Below, one piece after another: positions 52,874 to 63,908 of a DNA stretch of 64,000 nucleotides. The stretch is from Sycon ciliatum. Lineage: Eukaryota; Porifera; Calcarea; Leucosolenida; Sycettidae. A program made the position numbers and the translations under genes. Within the stretch, counting starts at the first letter, position 1; each line of letters begins with the position of its first letter. The notes below the pieces were generated by a model. That model made no database searches, was not told the DNA's origin, and was given only the letters and a program-made list of their open reading frames with translations. Location: NCBI RefSeq assembly GCF_964019385.1, contig NC_088649.1, positions 18,914,615-18,978,614 on the forward strand, read 5' to 3'.

Positions 52874-52900
52874 TCATGTAACCTGGGTTGGAAAAGAGCA

Positions 52901-53471
52901 TCTCCTATTTCGGGGTAACCTTCCATCTTTTCGAGTTAGAACAGTAAACTGCCACCATCGTACATAATTACAGAGATTTGCCACCTCTGTCCATGCTCTG
53001 GCACAAGGGTTCACACAGCGCACCGTACATTTTTTTATGCATGCATGAGATACCCCATACCTTTTCAGGCCTGCAAAAAGCGTAGAATAGATTTTTAGAA
53101 TTTCGACTTGGAAAATTATTGGTGCGGCTTTGGCCGCACCAGTCGCACTGGTTCCGACGCCCCTGATGCTGACTACCCAGGCTAAGTACCCAGACTGACC
53201 ACTCAGATTCACTCAGACTATTTAAAGCCAGACTAAGTACCCAGACTAAGCACCCAGACTCCAAAACCAGGTGATATGAGTTTTTGCCTTTGCATGACCC
53301 CATAGAAAGGGTATGAAGAGTTGCACACTCTTGGTAGCTTAGTTACCCTTGATCATACTGTACACTCTAGTACTATGTGAACAATGGAAGACTGCTATCT
53401 GTACTGAACTCCCAGTCAACATTGTGTAATTAAACAAAAGTGGAATCGCACTAATCAATCATAGATCTTAC
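52901..53471. other. Probable intron sequence right of the Polinton
   Basis: No coding. Contains the CTTTGGCCGCACCA and CCCAGACT repeat block (53125-53270) related to 35140-35320. No Polinton right TIR matching 38759-38869 was found. Confidence 0.45.
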
Positions 53472-53612
53472 CTGCAGTCTCCTGTTGCCATATTCAACCA
53501 CCACAAGATCACCATCGTCATCCACAGCTACATCAGTGGGATCTTTGAATTCAGCATTACCACTGCCCAGTTTGCCTATATCACGTATGTATGTACCATC
53601 CAGTGTGGTGAT
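53472..53612 (-). CDS. NHL-repeat exon A (host gene, internal exon)
   Basis: Minus strand: acceptor (TACCTGTAG), 141-base exon (47 codons, phase 0 at both ends), donor GTAAGA. The translation contains ITTLDGTYIRDIGKLGSGN, FKDPTDVAVDDDGDLVVVE and YGNRRLQ, a textbook NHL blade (FxxPxDVAVDxDGxxxVxExxNxRLQ). Probably upstream of exon B at 28813-28947, giving an intron of about 24.5 kb that contains the Polinton. Other exons were not found. Confidence 0.8.
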
Positions 53613-54230
53613 CTACAGGTACATACATGTACATCACAACACAATACACCAACAGAAAAGAGGAGCATGGAAAAAACTTCATTTTAACATTTTAAACGTT
53701 TCCCAGTCCAGAATGATACAGTATGTCTGCATCATACATAAGCTCAGTTACTCATGCAAGAAATTTCATGAATTGGTAAAAAAGATGGGGGCTTCTCACG
53801 GGAAAGCTTAGTTAGCCCAGGCACACTGTGACGGGTATTATAGGCATAGTGCTGTGAGTGTGTGTCATTTTGCTGTCCCTGAACAGTTAACAAGTTGGTC
53901 TATTTTTACTTTTAAAATTTGAAATCGTCAGATATGTCTTCAAGTGCTTAAAAACTGTCTGGACTTGAAGGAGCTGTCCTATTTAGTTTCTTTCTTGATT
54001 TGCTGAAATTACGTTTTACTTTTCCCCACCATCCCACCGTCTCTATTTTGTTTGTCTCTGCTCTTTCTTTCATTCGCCACCTTGTTTTCTTCCCGAATGG
54101 AGATGGGGGATGCAAGTGGGCAGCAGGATTGTTGTGTGCGTGCGGTGTGACTCCTAAGGCCAGGTAGTTATGTGAGCCCTAGGTGGGAGAATTCTTCGCC
54201 CCGTTGCGCGTTCGTTTGCACACGCTGGAC
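53613..54230. other. No gene seen
   Basis: Probable intron or intergenic. No ORF recognised. Confidence 0.45.
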
Positions 54231-54511
54231 GGTACGAGATTGGCGCCTGGGCCAGTATGCTTCAGCTCTTGGGGGGGGGGGGGGGAAGTCGTGGGTGTCA
54301 GCAGCTATTCCTTGGCTCTCAATAGTCAGTACAGGCAGTGCAAATCAGCCCTTGGTGGGCAGTACAGTCATTATCTTCTCACGATAAGCAGTATGCTTCA
54401 GCCCTCCGTGGGTGTATGTGTGACACCTGGGGTGCAGTATACTTCAGCCCTCAATAGGGTGTATGTGATAGCTCCAGGTGAGCAGGTTGCTTCAGCCCGC
54501 AATGGGGTGTA
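54231..54511. repeat. Minisatellite, left part
   Basis: Imperfect units of about 45 bp with core GCTTCAGCCCTCAATGGG and GTGTATGTGTTAGC-like halves; contains a G14 run at about 54270. It continues at 61130. Confidence 0.75.
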
Positions 54512-54544
54512 CTTCCTCCGGGTCGTTAAAATTTTCGCTTCCCA

Positions 54545-55489
54545 GAGCGGTTTTTCAAATTTATTTTGTCCACTCAAAGTGCAAAGAAATCAGCTAGAAA
54601 TTGAGCCAGATCATTGTCGACAGACCAAGCTTTAGTTTTGGCCTCCCGTCTTTGTTGCACTTGCAGCTAAGGTCGATGGCTTCACCAGAGTTTGAGGCAG
54701 GCTCTTGTCAAAATCTTATCGATTTGATAATAGAATGTAGAAGACCTTCGCAACCATGCACACACTCACATTACTACAACACAAACCACAATTGTCCATT
54801 CATCAACTACACTTCAGTCAAGATAAGAATAACCAATACCAAGGAAACACAAACAACGGAGAAAAGAACTGAGACGCACAATGAGTACGCTCCGAAAACG
54901 GCGGTGCTCGGAAGCAAGCCAGGCCAAATAAATCGCGACGCAGCGCACCCAGACCCATTCGGGCCTGAGCTGTGTAGCGATCGCGTTGTCAGGTGCACTG
55001 TGGTGCCATGGAAACAAAGATGGTGGCGCATGAAGCGCGTGTACCATGAGGTAGAAAGAAAGGAAAACAAATAAATAAATAAACTGCAGAACGAAAGTGA
55101 ACGTGAAGAAGAAATAAATTTGAGAGTTTTTAGAGAAATATGAATGTAGTTCACGTCTGGCGGAGGGTGCTTGCACTTAGCTAGAGGTGAGAGCACCACT
55201 GTCAGATAATGTAAAGACTGAGTTAGAAAAGGAGAAAGGCGGCGGAGTTGCAGACTGAAACTACAGGAAGTTCAAATAAGACGTGAACACCAAATTTATA
55301 TGTATTACAAATATTCGTGAACGGCAGTTCTCGACACTGCCACCAAACAGAAGTGTGAATGCACTAGAAAGAGAAATGAACAAAGAAGGTTGTGAGCAAA
55401 AGGGTAGAAATATTAGAGGTTATACTTACCTTAACGCCGCGAAGTTACAAGCCGTCCAACTAGCGATGTTCTGGCGTGCCTGATCGGCA
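54545..55489. other. No gene seen; possible BEL/Pao LTR start
   Basis: On the minus strand GGTGGCAG followed by TGTCGAGAACTGCC at about 55339 could be the polypurine tract and start of a 3' LTR for the BEL/Pao element. No matching copy was found near 60.9-61.1 kb. Confidence 0.35.
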
Positions 55490-55547
55490 ACCTTGCGCCT
55501 CGGGCGGGTTGCTGATGGTGGCGGTGCTTGCACTTCAGGAGTATCAT

Positions 55548-56690
55548 CTAATTACTGGCTGCTGACGACTGCGGGGCACCATCCTGCCGGGTGCTGGGTA
55601 CCTCGAGTGGATACAGCAGCCATAGTGGGCGTTTCACTGGGCCAGACGGCATCAGGACCTCTGCTGAGCGGACGCAACCATCTGTCGCACTAGCGTTAGC
55701 CGCTGTTACCTTGCCAATGTGCCACTGGCCACATGGTATGCCTTTGGACTTGACGATGACGATCTCCCCGATCTGTGGCTGGCTGGATAGAGACGTCTTG
55801 GGCTGGCGGTGATCAGGGTTCGCACGTTCCCCGAGTAATTGCAAGTACTCAGTCCGCCAGCATTTCCAGAAACGTTCCAAGAGAACTTGGGATGCCCTCC
55901 ACAATTGCAAGATGTGAACCCGGGAGCTGATATCAGCGAAACAGGTGAATAAACAGACCCATACCTTGGTCGTGGAGGAGTCGGACTGCTTGATGAGCAA
56001 TGGTCCAAAGTGGTCCAGACCGGTGAACTCAAATGGATGAGCAGGGTAGACAAGCTCAGCAGGCAGAGGCGGCATCAACGGAAGGCGATAGGGTGGCGGG
56101 TCTTGACGTCGGCACACAAGACATAACTTCAGTTCATGGCGAACAGCCTGTTTACCATGAGGAACCCAGAAGTTGAGGCGAAGCTGTGTGAGGGTGTGGC
56201 TTGGACCAGCATGCAGCAGGCGGACATGGATGTCGAGAATGAGCAAGACAGTTAGACAATGCTGGCGTGGCAGCAGAGCAGGCTCGCTGGTAGCATGAAC
56301 GTGAGCAAGCTTGCCATGACAACGGATAATACGCAGCTGGTCACGCTGAAGACCAAATTGCTTCACCAACGGGAGACAGGACCAAGCGTCGCACACTGAC
56401 GCTGAAGACATATGGTTGAGCAGCAAACTGGCTGAGCTAGCAAAGCATTGCCATCTTGAAGGCGTGTCTGCTGAGCAGCTGGCAACCGAGTCCACACCGC
56501 ACGATAGAGGAAATGCATGCAGTAGGTCAAGATCCTGACGGATTTGGACAGTGAGGACGAGCGCGTTAGGATAGACTGCTGCACAAGTGACGGCGGCAGG
56601 TCTGGTTGGGTAGCAAGCATGCTGTGGATGAGACGAGGTCCAGGGTACTCGCCCTCGGCCAACGCCAAGTCCTGAGGAGTGATAGTGGGG
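55548..56690 (-). pseudogene. BEL/Pao integrase with DUF5641-type C-terminus
   Basis: Zinc-binding region HAGPSHTLTQLRLNFWVPHG and LCLVCRRQ, then core start GLDHFGPLLI (first Asp present). The protein then jumps from VWVCLFTCFADI straight to ERFWKCWRTEYLQLL, so most of the catalytic core, with the second Asp and the Glu, is deleted. The C-terminal domain (IGEIVIVKSKG, GQWHIGKVTAA, RPLWLLYPLEV) is well conserved. Last gene block of the element. Confidence 0.85.
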
Positions 56691-56728
56691 TGACTAGAAG
56701 CAGACGATGTGCTGACGTCTTCTGTTAG

Positions 56729-58629
56729 CCATGAAGGACCAGACCACCATAGCGTACTGTCAGCGCTGTTTGAGGACGAGTAGCCAAATCAGCAAGATTA
56801 GCAGCACTGGGGACATAGCGATAAGTGATGTCCGGCAGAGCACGTAAACTAGCGATGCGATTGGCCACAAAGGTAGACAGGTCCCGACTTGAGACAAGCC
56901 AATGTAGAACGCACCTGGCATCAGTCCAGACAGTAGTGGACGAGAGTGTGAGGTTGAGCTCCTGCTGAAGGAATGACGCAAGTCAAGCACCAATGACAGC
57001 ACCCAGTAATTCCAGGCGAGGAATGGTCATGGTGCCAGCTGCAAAATATGACTTCTTGGGAGCTGGTGCGAGCCGCATCTTGCTGAAGACGAGGGCGGAG
57101 TGTACCGAACAGCTGTCGGTGACCCGCAGATAGCCAGCAGCTGCATACGCATTGACAGAAGCGTCGGTGAAGATATGGAGCTGCACATCCGTAACGCTGC
57201 CGACCGGGCAGCACAAACGGGGAATAGTGATCAAGGAGAGCGATGCCATCATAGAGGAGAAAGCAGACCATTCTTCAGTAAAGTGTGCAGGTAGAGGGTC
57301 ATCCCAATTGAGCTCAGCTTGCCACAACTGACGAAGTAGCAGGCACCCAGACAGAATGGCTGGGATGAGTAGACCAAGCGGATCGTACAAAGTAGAGACG
57401 GCTTGCAAGACAATGCGCTTAGTAGCAGGTGCAGCAGCAGAGAGGGTGCAGCGAGAGCCAACAATTGACAATACATCGTCATGTGTGTCCCACTGTAAAC
57501 CAAGCACCTTGACATGTCGAGTCGTGTCGATGTCATCATGCAGTACAGTCGACCGCGCTGCTGTACTGTTGGTTGTCCATTCACGCAGATTCATTGATGC
57601 ACGCCTGAAAATGGACTTGGCCTCCTCATATACGGCAAGAACATCAGAAACCTCCGAGACACAGATCAACACTTTGTCCACGTAGATATTCTGATCGATA
57701 GAAGCGGCAAGAGGAGTACATTGCAGCTGCAGATGGTAACGGATAGTAGCTTCCAGCAAAAACGGACTGGCAACAATTCCGAACGGCAACCTGCAGAAAC
57801 GATACACGGCCAAGTTGTCCTTGGACGTGGCAGGGTTTGCTGGATCGTCAAACCAGAGAAAATGTGTGACATCTCTTTCATCCGGACGAATGCTGAGCTG
57901 GAGAAACGCTTTCTCGATGTCAGCCAACAGCACAATGGAGTGGCAACGGAAGCGGAGAAGTATGCCACAGAGATTCGGCAAGTTGATAGGGCCACGATGC
58001 ATGCACTTGTTCAGACACTTCGCTGCTTTGGCCGACTTGGCCGAGGCATCGTATACAATGCGCAGCTTAGTGATCGCCTTGGAGGGTGTTACGACTGGCT
58101 GGTGCGGCAGGTAGTGCTTGACTGTGTGGGTTGAAGTGTTGGTTGACACACGTTCAACAATACCCAGCTCAACCTGAGACTGGATCACTGCATCGTAGCG
58201 CAATAGCAGGTCATGGTCCCTACCGAGCTGCTTAGTGAGGGATGTCAAACGACCGAGTGCGAGGCCAAAGATATCTCGCAGGTCAGGTGGCTCAGACTTT
58301 CACGGCCAAGTGATTTCATAGCGGCCACCGCGGAATCGGACGGTTGAGTTGAAGTGCTGCTGGGCACGGTTGTCGTCAGTGAGGAACGGTGAGTCACTGA
58401 TACCAATACTGTCGAGAGACCACATCTCGGACAGATCCGGTACACGTTCCGTAGCGCACACAAAGACCACAGAGTCAGAAGCAGAGGCATGCGAACTGTT
58501 CGCGGTGGCTGGATTGGGGTTGCCAGACAACAGATATCCCAATCGAGACGGAATGAGATATAGGCCAGAAGGCAACCGTGTTGGCAGACCACTCATGAGG
58601 TCCCAGAAGTACTGTATGCCCAGTAGCAA
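56729..58629 (-). pseudogene. BEL/Pao reverse transcriptase and RNase H
   Basis: 58629-58300 is the protease-RT linker (MWSLDSIGIS). RT from 58248: RYDAVIQSQVELGIVERV, LRIVYDASAK, LADIEKAFLQL, RDVTHFLWFDDP and YRFCRLPFGIVASPFLL. The catalytic box reads NIYVDKVLI, with Lys in place of the second Asp/Asn. RNase H: HIFTDASVNAYAAAGYLRV and, after a TGA at 56983-56985, TTVWTDARCVLHWLVSS and PSAANLADLATR. Frameshift before 58248. Confidence 0.9.
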
Positions 58630-58694
58630 GTCGACTGCATGGGTGGAGGCACCGTCCGGTAACGGATCAGCCAGAGAGTCTCCCGGCAGATTAG

Positions 58695-59507
58695 TCAGAA
58701 CTGCTCTCTCTCTGCCGCAGATGGTGAGCTATGCTGCACAGGGTAGATTGTCTTCGATGCTGGCAACACATGTGCATGAAGAGTCCGAGTGGAACCGTCC
58801 TTGTGGAGGAGAGCAAATTGTACCACGTCTGGCACAAGGCGCAGAGGAGTCTCACTGCGAAAGGAGAATACGTTCAGCGTGTCCTTACCGAGGGGCTGAA
58901 GTTGAAGTTGCTCAGCAGCAGATGCGCTGAGGAATGTTGATTGACTACCACTGTCAAACAGGATGCGCAAAGTGGCACGGCGACCATTGGCGGCGATAGC
59001 ATAAGTTGCAGTCATCATGCGCGCTAAACCGACACGATCCTGTACCGTGTTGCACTGGACATTGACAGACATACTTGTACATGAAGATGAGAGCTGTGCT
59101 GGTGTCGTAGTGGATTAAGACTGCTGTGACTGCTGCGGCTGTTGTTGCTGTGGTGGCGGAGGCGGCGACCTCTGCAGCCGCGGCTGCTGTTGCACATTGT
59201 TGACACCGATCTGGTGAACAGCAGACTGTTGGCGCTGCGAACAAATAGCAGTGTTGTGGTGATCCTTCTGCTGGCAATGTCGGCATTTCTGTTGCTGGGT
59301 GCAGGCAGATGCGACATGGCCTTTGCCAAGACAACGGTAACAGCGATGGAGCTCAAGGAGCCTGTCCTTCCGTGCTTGGGTAGTTGCGAACCTAACGCAG
59401 GCATCGTGGTTGTCGGCACCATCACAGAACACACGGCTTCCGTGGCCGAGCGGGTGCGGACATAGCAGCTTGCGGCCGACGGAACGTTGCGCCAGGAGTG
59501 GCCACAA
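58695..59507 (-). pseudogene. BEL/Pao zinc knuckles and aspartic protease
   Basis: CYRCLGKGHVASAC and CRHCQQKDHHNTAIC are the paired knuckles typical of BEL/Pao (with HH in the second), followed by a poly-Gln/Pro tract. After a stop the protease reads LRILFDSGSQSTFLSASAA (DSG triad) and ends ILPxSKTI-like VLPASKTIYP. Frameshifts at both ends. Confidence 0.85.
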
Positions 59508-60782
59508 GTGTACTGGACGGCAGCATATCCACTAGAGCGGTGCTTTGCTGCTGGCCAGAGAGTTGTTGTGCTCGGTCGTGCAGAAGCACGTACCGTTTCA
59601 GGTATTGGCGGAGGTCTTCTATGTCCCACGGTACTGGGACGCCATGGGAGGGTCGCCACTCCTCAAGCTTCGTGGTAACACTCAGTGGAAGCTTCAATAG
59701 TGCCTGGTGGCATACAAGGCGTAGACCTTTCAATACCTCCCCTGGGCTTCCAGTTGCAGGAGGATGTTCTCCAGAGCCTCACATGTAGATTTTATATCCG
59801 CATAGTATGTGGAGGACTGAGCGATATGCTGTAGGCGACCGTATAGCTGAGCAATAACGATAACAGGCTTGCCATACTCGGCCTTTAGGGTGTTGACAGC
59901 AGTCTGGTAATTTGCGTTGATCAATGCGATGCCTGAGACCGGACGGGAGGCAGGACCTTTCAGCACACTGCGCAGATACGTAAACTTTGACACCTGGGGT
60001 AACTGCTGTGTGTCTACTGCAGCAGAAAACATATCCCAAAAGTCGGGCCATGCAAGAATATTACCATGACAAGTCGGCAGTGTGAGCTTAGGGAGCTGCA
60101 CAGGTGTCCGACCAGGAGTGCGACGTGGTGTGTTCGAGGTGTCCATCTGCCATTTGGCCTCCACAGCAGCACGTGCGGCATGACTGGCAGCCTGGGAGAC
60201 TGCAGCAACAAACATAGCAGAGCCTGGAACAACCGAGGGTGCGTGGAACGAGGAGTTAGTAGAGGTGGAGTCAGCATCCGACCATACAGACTCGCTGTCA
60301 GAAGTGTACTCTGCGTTGCTCCACTGTGCACGACTAGTGGCACTACCAGGTGTAGGCTCAGGCAAGTGTAGTGGTGGTGGTGGCACTGCTGGTGTGTACT
60401 GCAGTGTGCTTAGTGAACCAGTATGGTGAGTAGGATCATGGGTATTTGCAATTGCACTGACTGCTGTGAGTGCTTGACTAGCAGTACCAGTGGCATTTGG
60501 CATACTGTCCATCACACCAGTAAAGGCAGGCGTGCTGCTAGCAGGATGACTAGCGTGTTGAGAGACTGAGAGCTGCTCCGAAACACGATGCTCAGTCTGC
60601 ATGTGTTTACTACTATTAGCACTACATATCACACTCTCAGAACACCTGCTTTCACTGGGCACTGGTTGCTGTAGCAGGGAGGGCGCTCGTTTCGCTAAAA
60701 ACGCCCTCGCTGCTCTCAAAATTTCCACTTCCTCGTCGAAGGACGACTCCCAAGAGTCGAGATCATCTAGTTTTCCTGCCAT
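59422..60782 (-). pseudogene. BEL/Pao gag (DUF1759-like)
   Basis: Start chosen at ATG 60782 (MAGKLDDLDSWESSFDEEV). The open frame continues upstream to 60899, but that part looks like leader. A Ser/Thr-rich linker is followed by the capsid region: VQLPKLTLPTCHGNILAWPD, FWDMFSAAVDTQQLPQVSKF, YLRSVLKGPASRPVSGIAL. A frameshift at about 59733 moves into VCHQALLKLPLSVTTKLEEW and DIEDLRQYLKRY. Confidence 0.85.
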
Positions 60783-61129
60783 CGTCACCTTCAGTATTTC
60801 GAATTCAGGAGAGATACCAGGATTCTTATACCTGAGCTTGCAGTCTTGATAAATGCCCACGTGAACTATGCGGGAGGGCACGAACTCCAAAAAAACCATA
60901 CGTGCTCTGGGGCAGAATAGGGCGGAGTGCGATGAATTTATTTGGTGCGGAAGAGAGCTCGGACAAAGTCGGAGAGCACCATGGCTTCAGTGACAAGTAT
61001 ACATCGCGCAGGAAAGGTGGCTCCAATGTTCGAACACAGAAAACAGCGATTCCGACAGTCTGATTAAGACGAGCATGTCACAAACATTTTGATGTGCGAA
61101 GCGACAATCTTAATGACACGGAGGAAGTA

Positions 61130-61500
61130 TTTGTTGGCCCGCGGTGAGGAGGTTGCTTCAGCCCTCAATGCCATACATGTGTTAGCCCCCCTAGGCAGTT
61201 TGCTTCAGCCCTCAGTGGGGTGTATGTATTAGTACCCGGTGAGCAGGTGGCTTTAGCTGTGGGTGGGCAGGTTGTTGGCCTCAAAGGTTGTCCATGCACC
61301 CTCAGTGGGCAGGTTGCTGGCAGCATCGGCCATTTGTGCGCCAATCGTGGGCAGTATGCTAGCGGCCCAGTGCTGGCAGGATCATTTAGCCCTTGGTGGG
61401 CTGCCTGTTGGCCTCTATGGCCGCTGGTGTGATTGGACCACGGTAGGCAGCTGTGGGTTAGCCCTTGAGGGACATTTGTGTGTCGGCTCTCGGCGGGTGG
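61130..61500. repeat. Minisatellite, right part
   Basis: Continues 54231-54511: units GTGAGGAGGTTGCTTCAGCC, TTTGCTTCAGCCCTCAGTGG and GGTGAGCAGGTGGCTTTAGC. The unit broken at 54511 resumes at 61130 if the TIR element is discounted. Confidence 0.75.
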
Positions 61501-63150
61501 TGGGAATCACTGAAGATCATACTAGGTGATGATATCATGGTGCAACGGTTATCTATTGCTCCCTTGGAGCTAGTCTATCATCAAATACTGATATGTCAAA
61601 AAAAGTATACTTATAAATGCTTTTCCGTTCACGACTTCAAAACTTCCCCTCGAACTTGTGAACTGCATTCAGCATATTCTTCTAACATCCTTATCCCAAA
61701 GGAAGTGATCGCAACCCCCAACACAACGTGTCAATTGCTGGTGAGTGTACGTGCGTTGGAACGTGTTTGTATGCTCGGGCATGCTCCCGGGAGCGTGTGT
61801 ACATTGCCAGTTGAATAGGTGTGTCATGCATTAGGAGATATGACACATCCATCATACTAGCTTACTTCCCCATATATCGTGCGGTAGGTTCTTCGCATCG
61901 GAGTGAGCTACCTAAATGCCTTGGTAAGGAAATGTGACAAAGAATCGGCAGTCAATTTTTTTTCTCCGTGACATTTGGGTAGCTGAATAGTAAAGTTGTG
62001 TTCGGCAGAGACAAATGTTCATTCCTATCGTTTCAGCTGTATTTTCGTTTCTCCATGTGAAGTTCATCCACCGTCCGTAGAGGGCTCAATTTGTGGAAGG
62101 CAACGAGCCTTCCAAGTCCAAGATCTCGGCTCAGCTTTCCTCAGTGTGTGACCTTGTCTGATTCTTTGCACGGACAGTTTATGTTCCATCCCTGAAGTCC
62201 TAGCATATGTTGTCACTGCTCGATAATTTCTTAATGCTGGGGGGGGGGTTGTCCGGGGATAGTGTTGCTGCTTTGTGAAGCTCTATCGCTCCTAACTGGT
62301 CACTTGCTTCGCTAGTTGCGGCTCTTCCCGAGCCAGTTGTTGCCAATTGCATTGGCTTTGCCTTGCAACCCCATTGTGGCAAAATGTGGGTTTATTGCGG
62401 CTCCTCGCGAGCCAGTTGCTGTCAGTGGTCGGGCATTGCTTTCCAGCTCTTCGAGCTTTTGCATTACAAGACCAGTTACTCGAAGCAGCACACTATCTCC
62501 AAACCAATTCCTTGTTGCCTTGGGCTGAGTATGAGTGTGTGAGGGATACGGTGCTAATAATAATTATACACAGAAAATAACACTTACTCTCTGCAGCTAA
62601 CTCTAGGCCAAGTGACACCTTTTGTCAAGCTTTGCCGCTTGATTCCACCAGAACATCACTTAACAATACACGGATATACTGATTAGACTCAGATGGAGAT
62701 CCGAGGTTTAATTTATAGAAAAGAGAATCGCATGAGCTGATTGATTAGTAGCTGGTGGTGTTAGTGGACAGTATAGCGTAAATTGTAGTTTCTTGGTCTT
62801 TATCTTTGTATAAATACACAGATAACTAACGCTTTCTCACGCACTCTATATCGTGCTACATATCATAATGGTAATTGTTATGCTGGGCTCAGTTGCCACA
62901 TTCATGCTACATGTATATAGCAGTACTCTTAGGGCAGGGTCAGTACCAATTTTCGTCTGACGATCGATTAATTTCGTGAAACTCAGAGTTACGAAACTGC
63001 AACTGCTCGTTCTGCTGTCTGTGTATTTTCATTTCTCTTCACTCCCAATAAGGTCTCCTGTCTGCCAATCAGGAGAAGTTGCGTCACTGGGGATGATTTG
63101 CTACAGTCCGACTTTACATAATCTGCAACTACTTCATTAGTGCAGTGAAT
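61501..63150. other. No gene seen
   Basis: Short repeat TTGCGGCTC(C/T)TC..CGAGCCAGTTG occurs at about 62318 and 62396. A donor-like AGAGAGTAAGTG stands on the minus strand at 62585-62600, without a convincing exon. Confidence 0.45.
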
Positions 63151-63177
63151 GAGGATACATCGCTTTGCCTCATCATG

Positions 63178-63416
63178 GTACCAAGTAGTGTAAACAATTG
63201 GAAAGGCATACGGCACATGCCACATGATGTCTCTCTTTCTACTTCTTCACTAGTCCAGGTGCCATTGATACACCAGACAGACATTCCTGTAGACTCCCCA
63301 GACACGAGAACCACTTGCATACATTTATTATTATAGTTGTAGATTTGGTAATGGAGGACAGTCGGAATGCTGGAAGAATGATTTACCATTCCAGTGTTGC
63401 AGTAGATGCTGCCACC
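63178..63416 (-). other. Possible host exon, sushi-like pattern
   Basis: Minus strand: acceptor-like ATATATCAG, then an open frame with SIYCNTGMV, NNKCMQVVLVSG and WCINGTWTSEE ending in a further Cys. The C..C..W-C-NGTW spacing recalls a sushi/CCP domain. No clear donor and the domain match is weak. Confidence 0.25.
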
Positions 63417-63650
63417 ACCTGATATATTGTTGTTGACTTTTATTTTACTTCACCAATTGCACAGGCATGATTGCCTTCTCACCGTCCCATAGGTCTGGTT
63501 CTCAGAGAAAGATGAAGGAAATTATATGAGGAAATGTTTAGAAATGGCCCGCGATCCGCTAAAACCACCCTTCGGTGCTGTGTAATTTTTCGGAGAAAAT
63601 GATGAAAACGTCAGCACATCTCGATTTTTTCATCATCGCAGGTGAGAGTC

Positions 63651-63908
63651 ATGGCGGAAGGAGGACGAAGGCGCTCGTTGGCACAAATTGTTGTCGGATT
63701 CTCCGCAGCGAAGTCGTCAGCACTGCTAAATGACGATAGATCGTTCTTCGGGTGGTCAGATTAAGATTCTGACGACCAGAGTGATGACGAATCGACCGAC
63801 GCCTCTCCGCTCGTGACCCTGCCAATCGCGCTTGCGATCGATTCGGAGGAGAATTTGGACGAGGCGCCAGCGCTACAGCCAGCACAAGCCCTCACCGCCG
63901 GACGATAG
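63651..63908 (+). pseudogene. Broken ORF, unidentified
   Basis: MAEGGRRRSLAQIVVGF, a stop at 63762-63764, then DSDDQSDDESTDASP and a second stop at 63906-63908, after which the frame stays open to the window end (GQPKISRAQAA, KGCSCAG). The Asp/Ser-rich N-terminus is of a kind seen in piggyBac-type transposases, but no transposase core is in the window. Confidence 0.35.

Larger units (their letters stand above)
38870..52900. mobile_element. Polinton/Maverick element, near complete
   Basis: About 14 kb with the Polinton hallmark set: protein-primed DNA polymerase B, retroviral-type integrase with chromodomain, adenain-like protease, double jelly-roll major capsid and penton-like minor capsid. 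Orphans, a GIY-YIG nuclease and two membrane proteins add to these. Base composition is more AT-rich than the flanks. No packaging ATPase ORF and no matching right-hand TIR were found, so the right end may be truncated near 52.9 kb. PolB and both capsid genes carry nonsense codons. Confidence 0.9.
54512..61127. mobile_element. TA-flanked TIR element enclosing a BEL/Pao element
   Basis: Left end CTTCCTCCGGGTCGTTAAAA and right end (inverted) CTTCCTCCGTGTCATTAAGA are inverted repeats of about 32 bp, with TA outside both (54510-54511, 61128-61129), as for Tc1/mariner. No transposase is visible inside. The only recognisable content is the BEL/Pao element at 55.5-60.8 kb, so the TIR element was probably a MITE into which BEL/Pao inserted. 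Confidence 0.7.

Noticed and set aside
60830-61127. 5' LTR of the BEL/Pao element paired with 55.0-55.34 kb
   Set aside because: I compared both flanks by eye and found no direct repeat. Only the outer mariner-type TIRs match.
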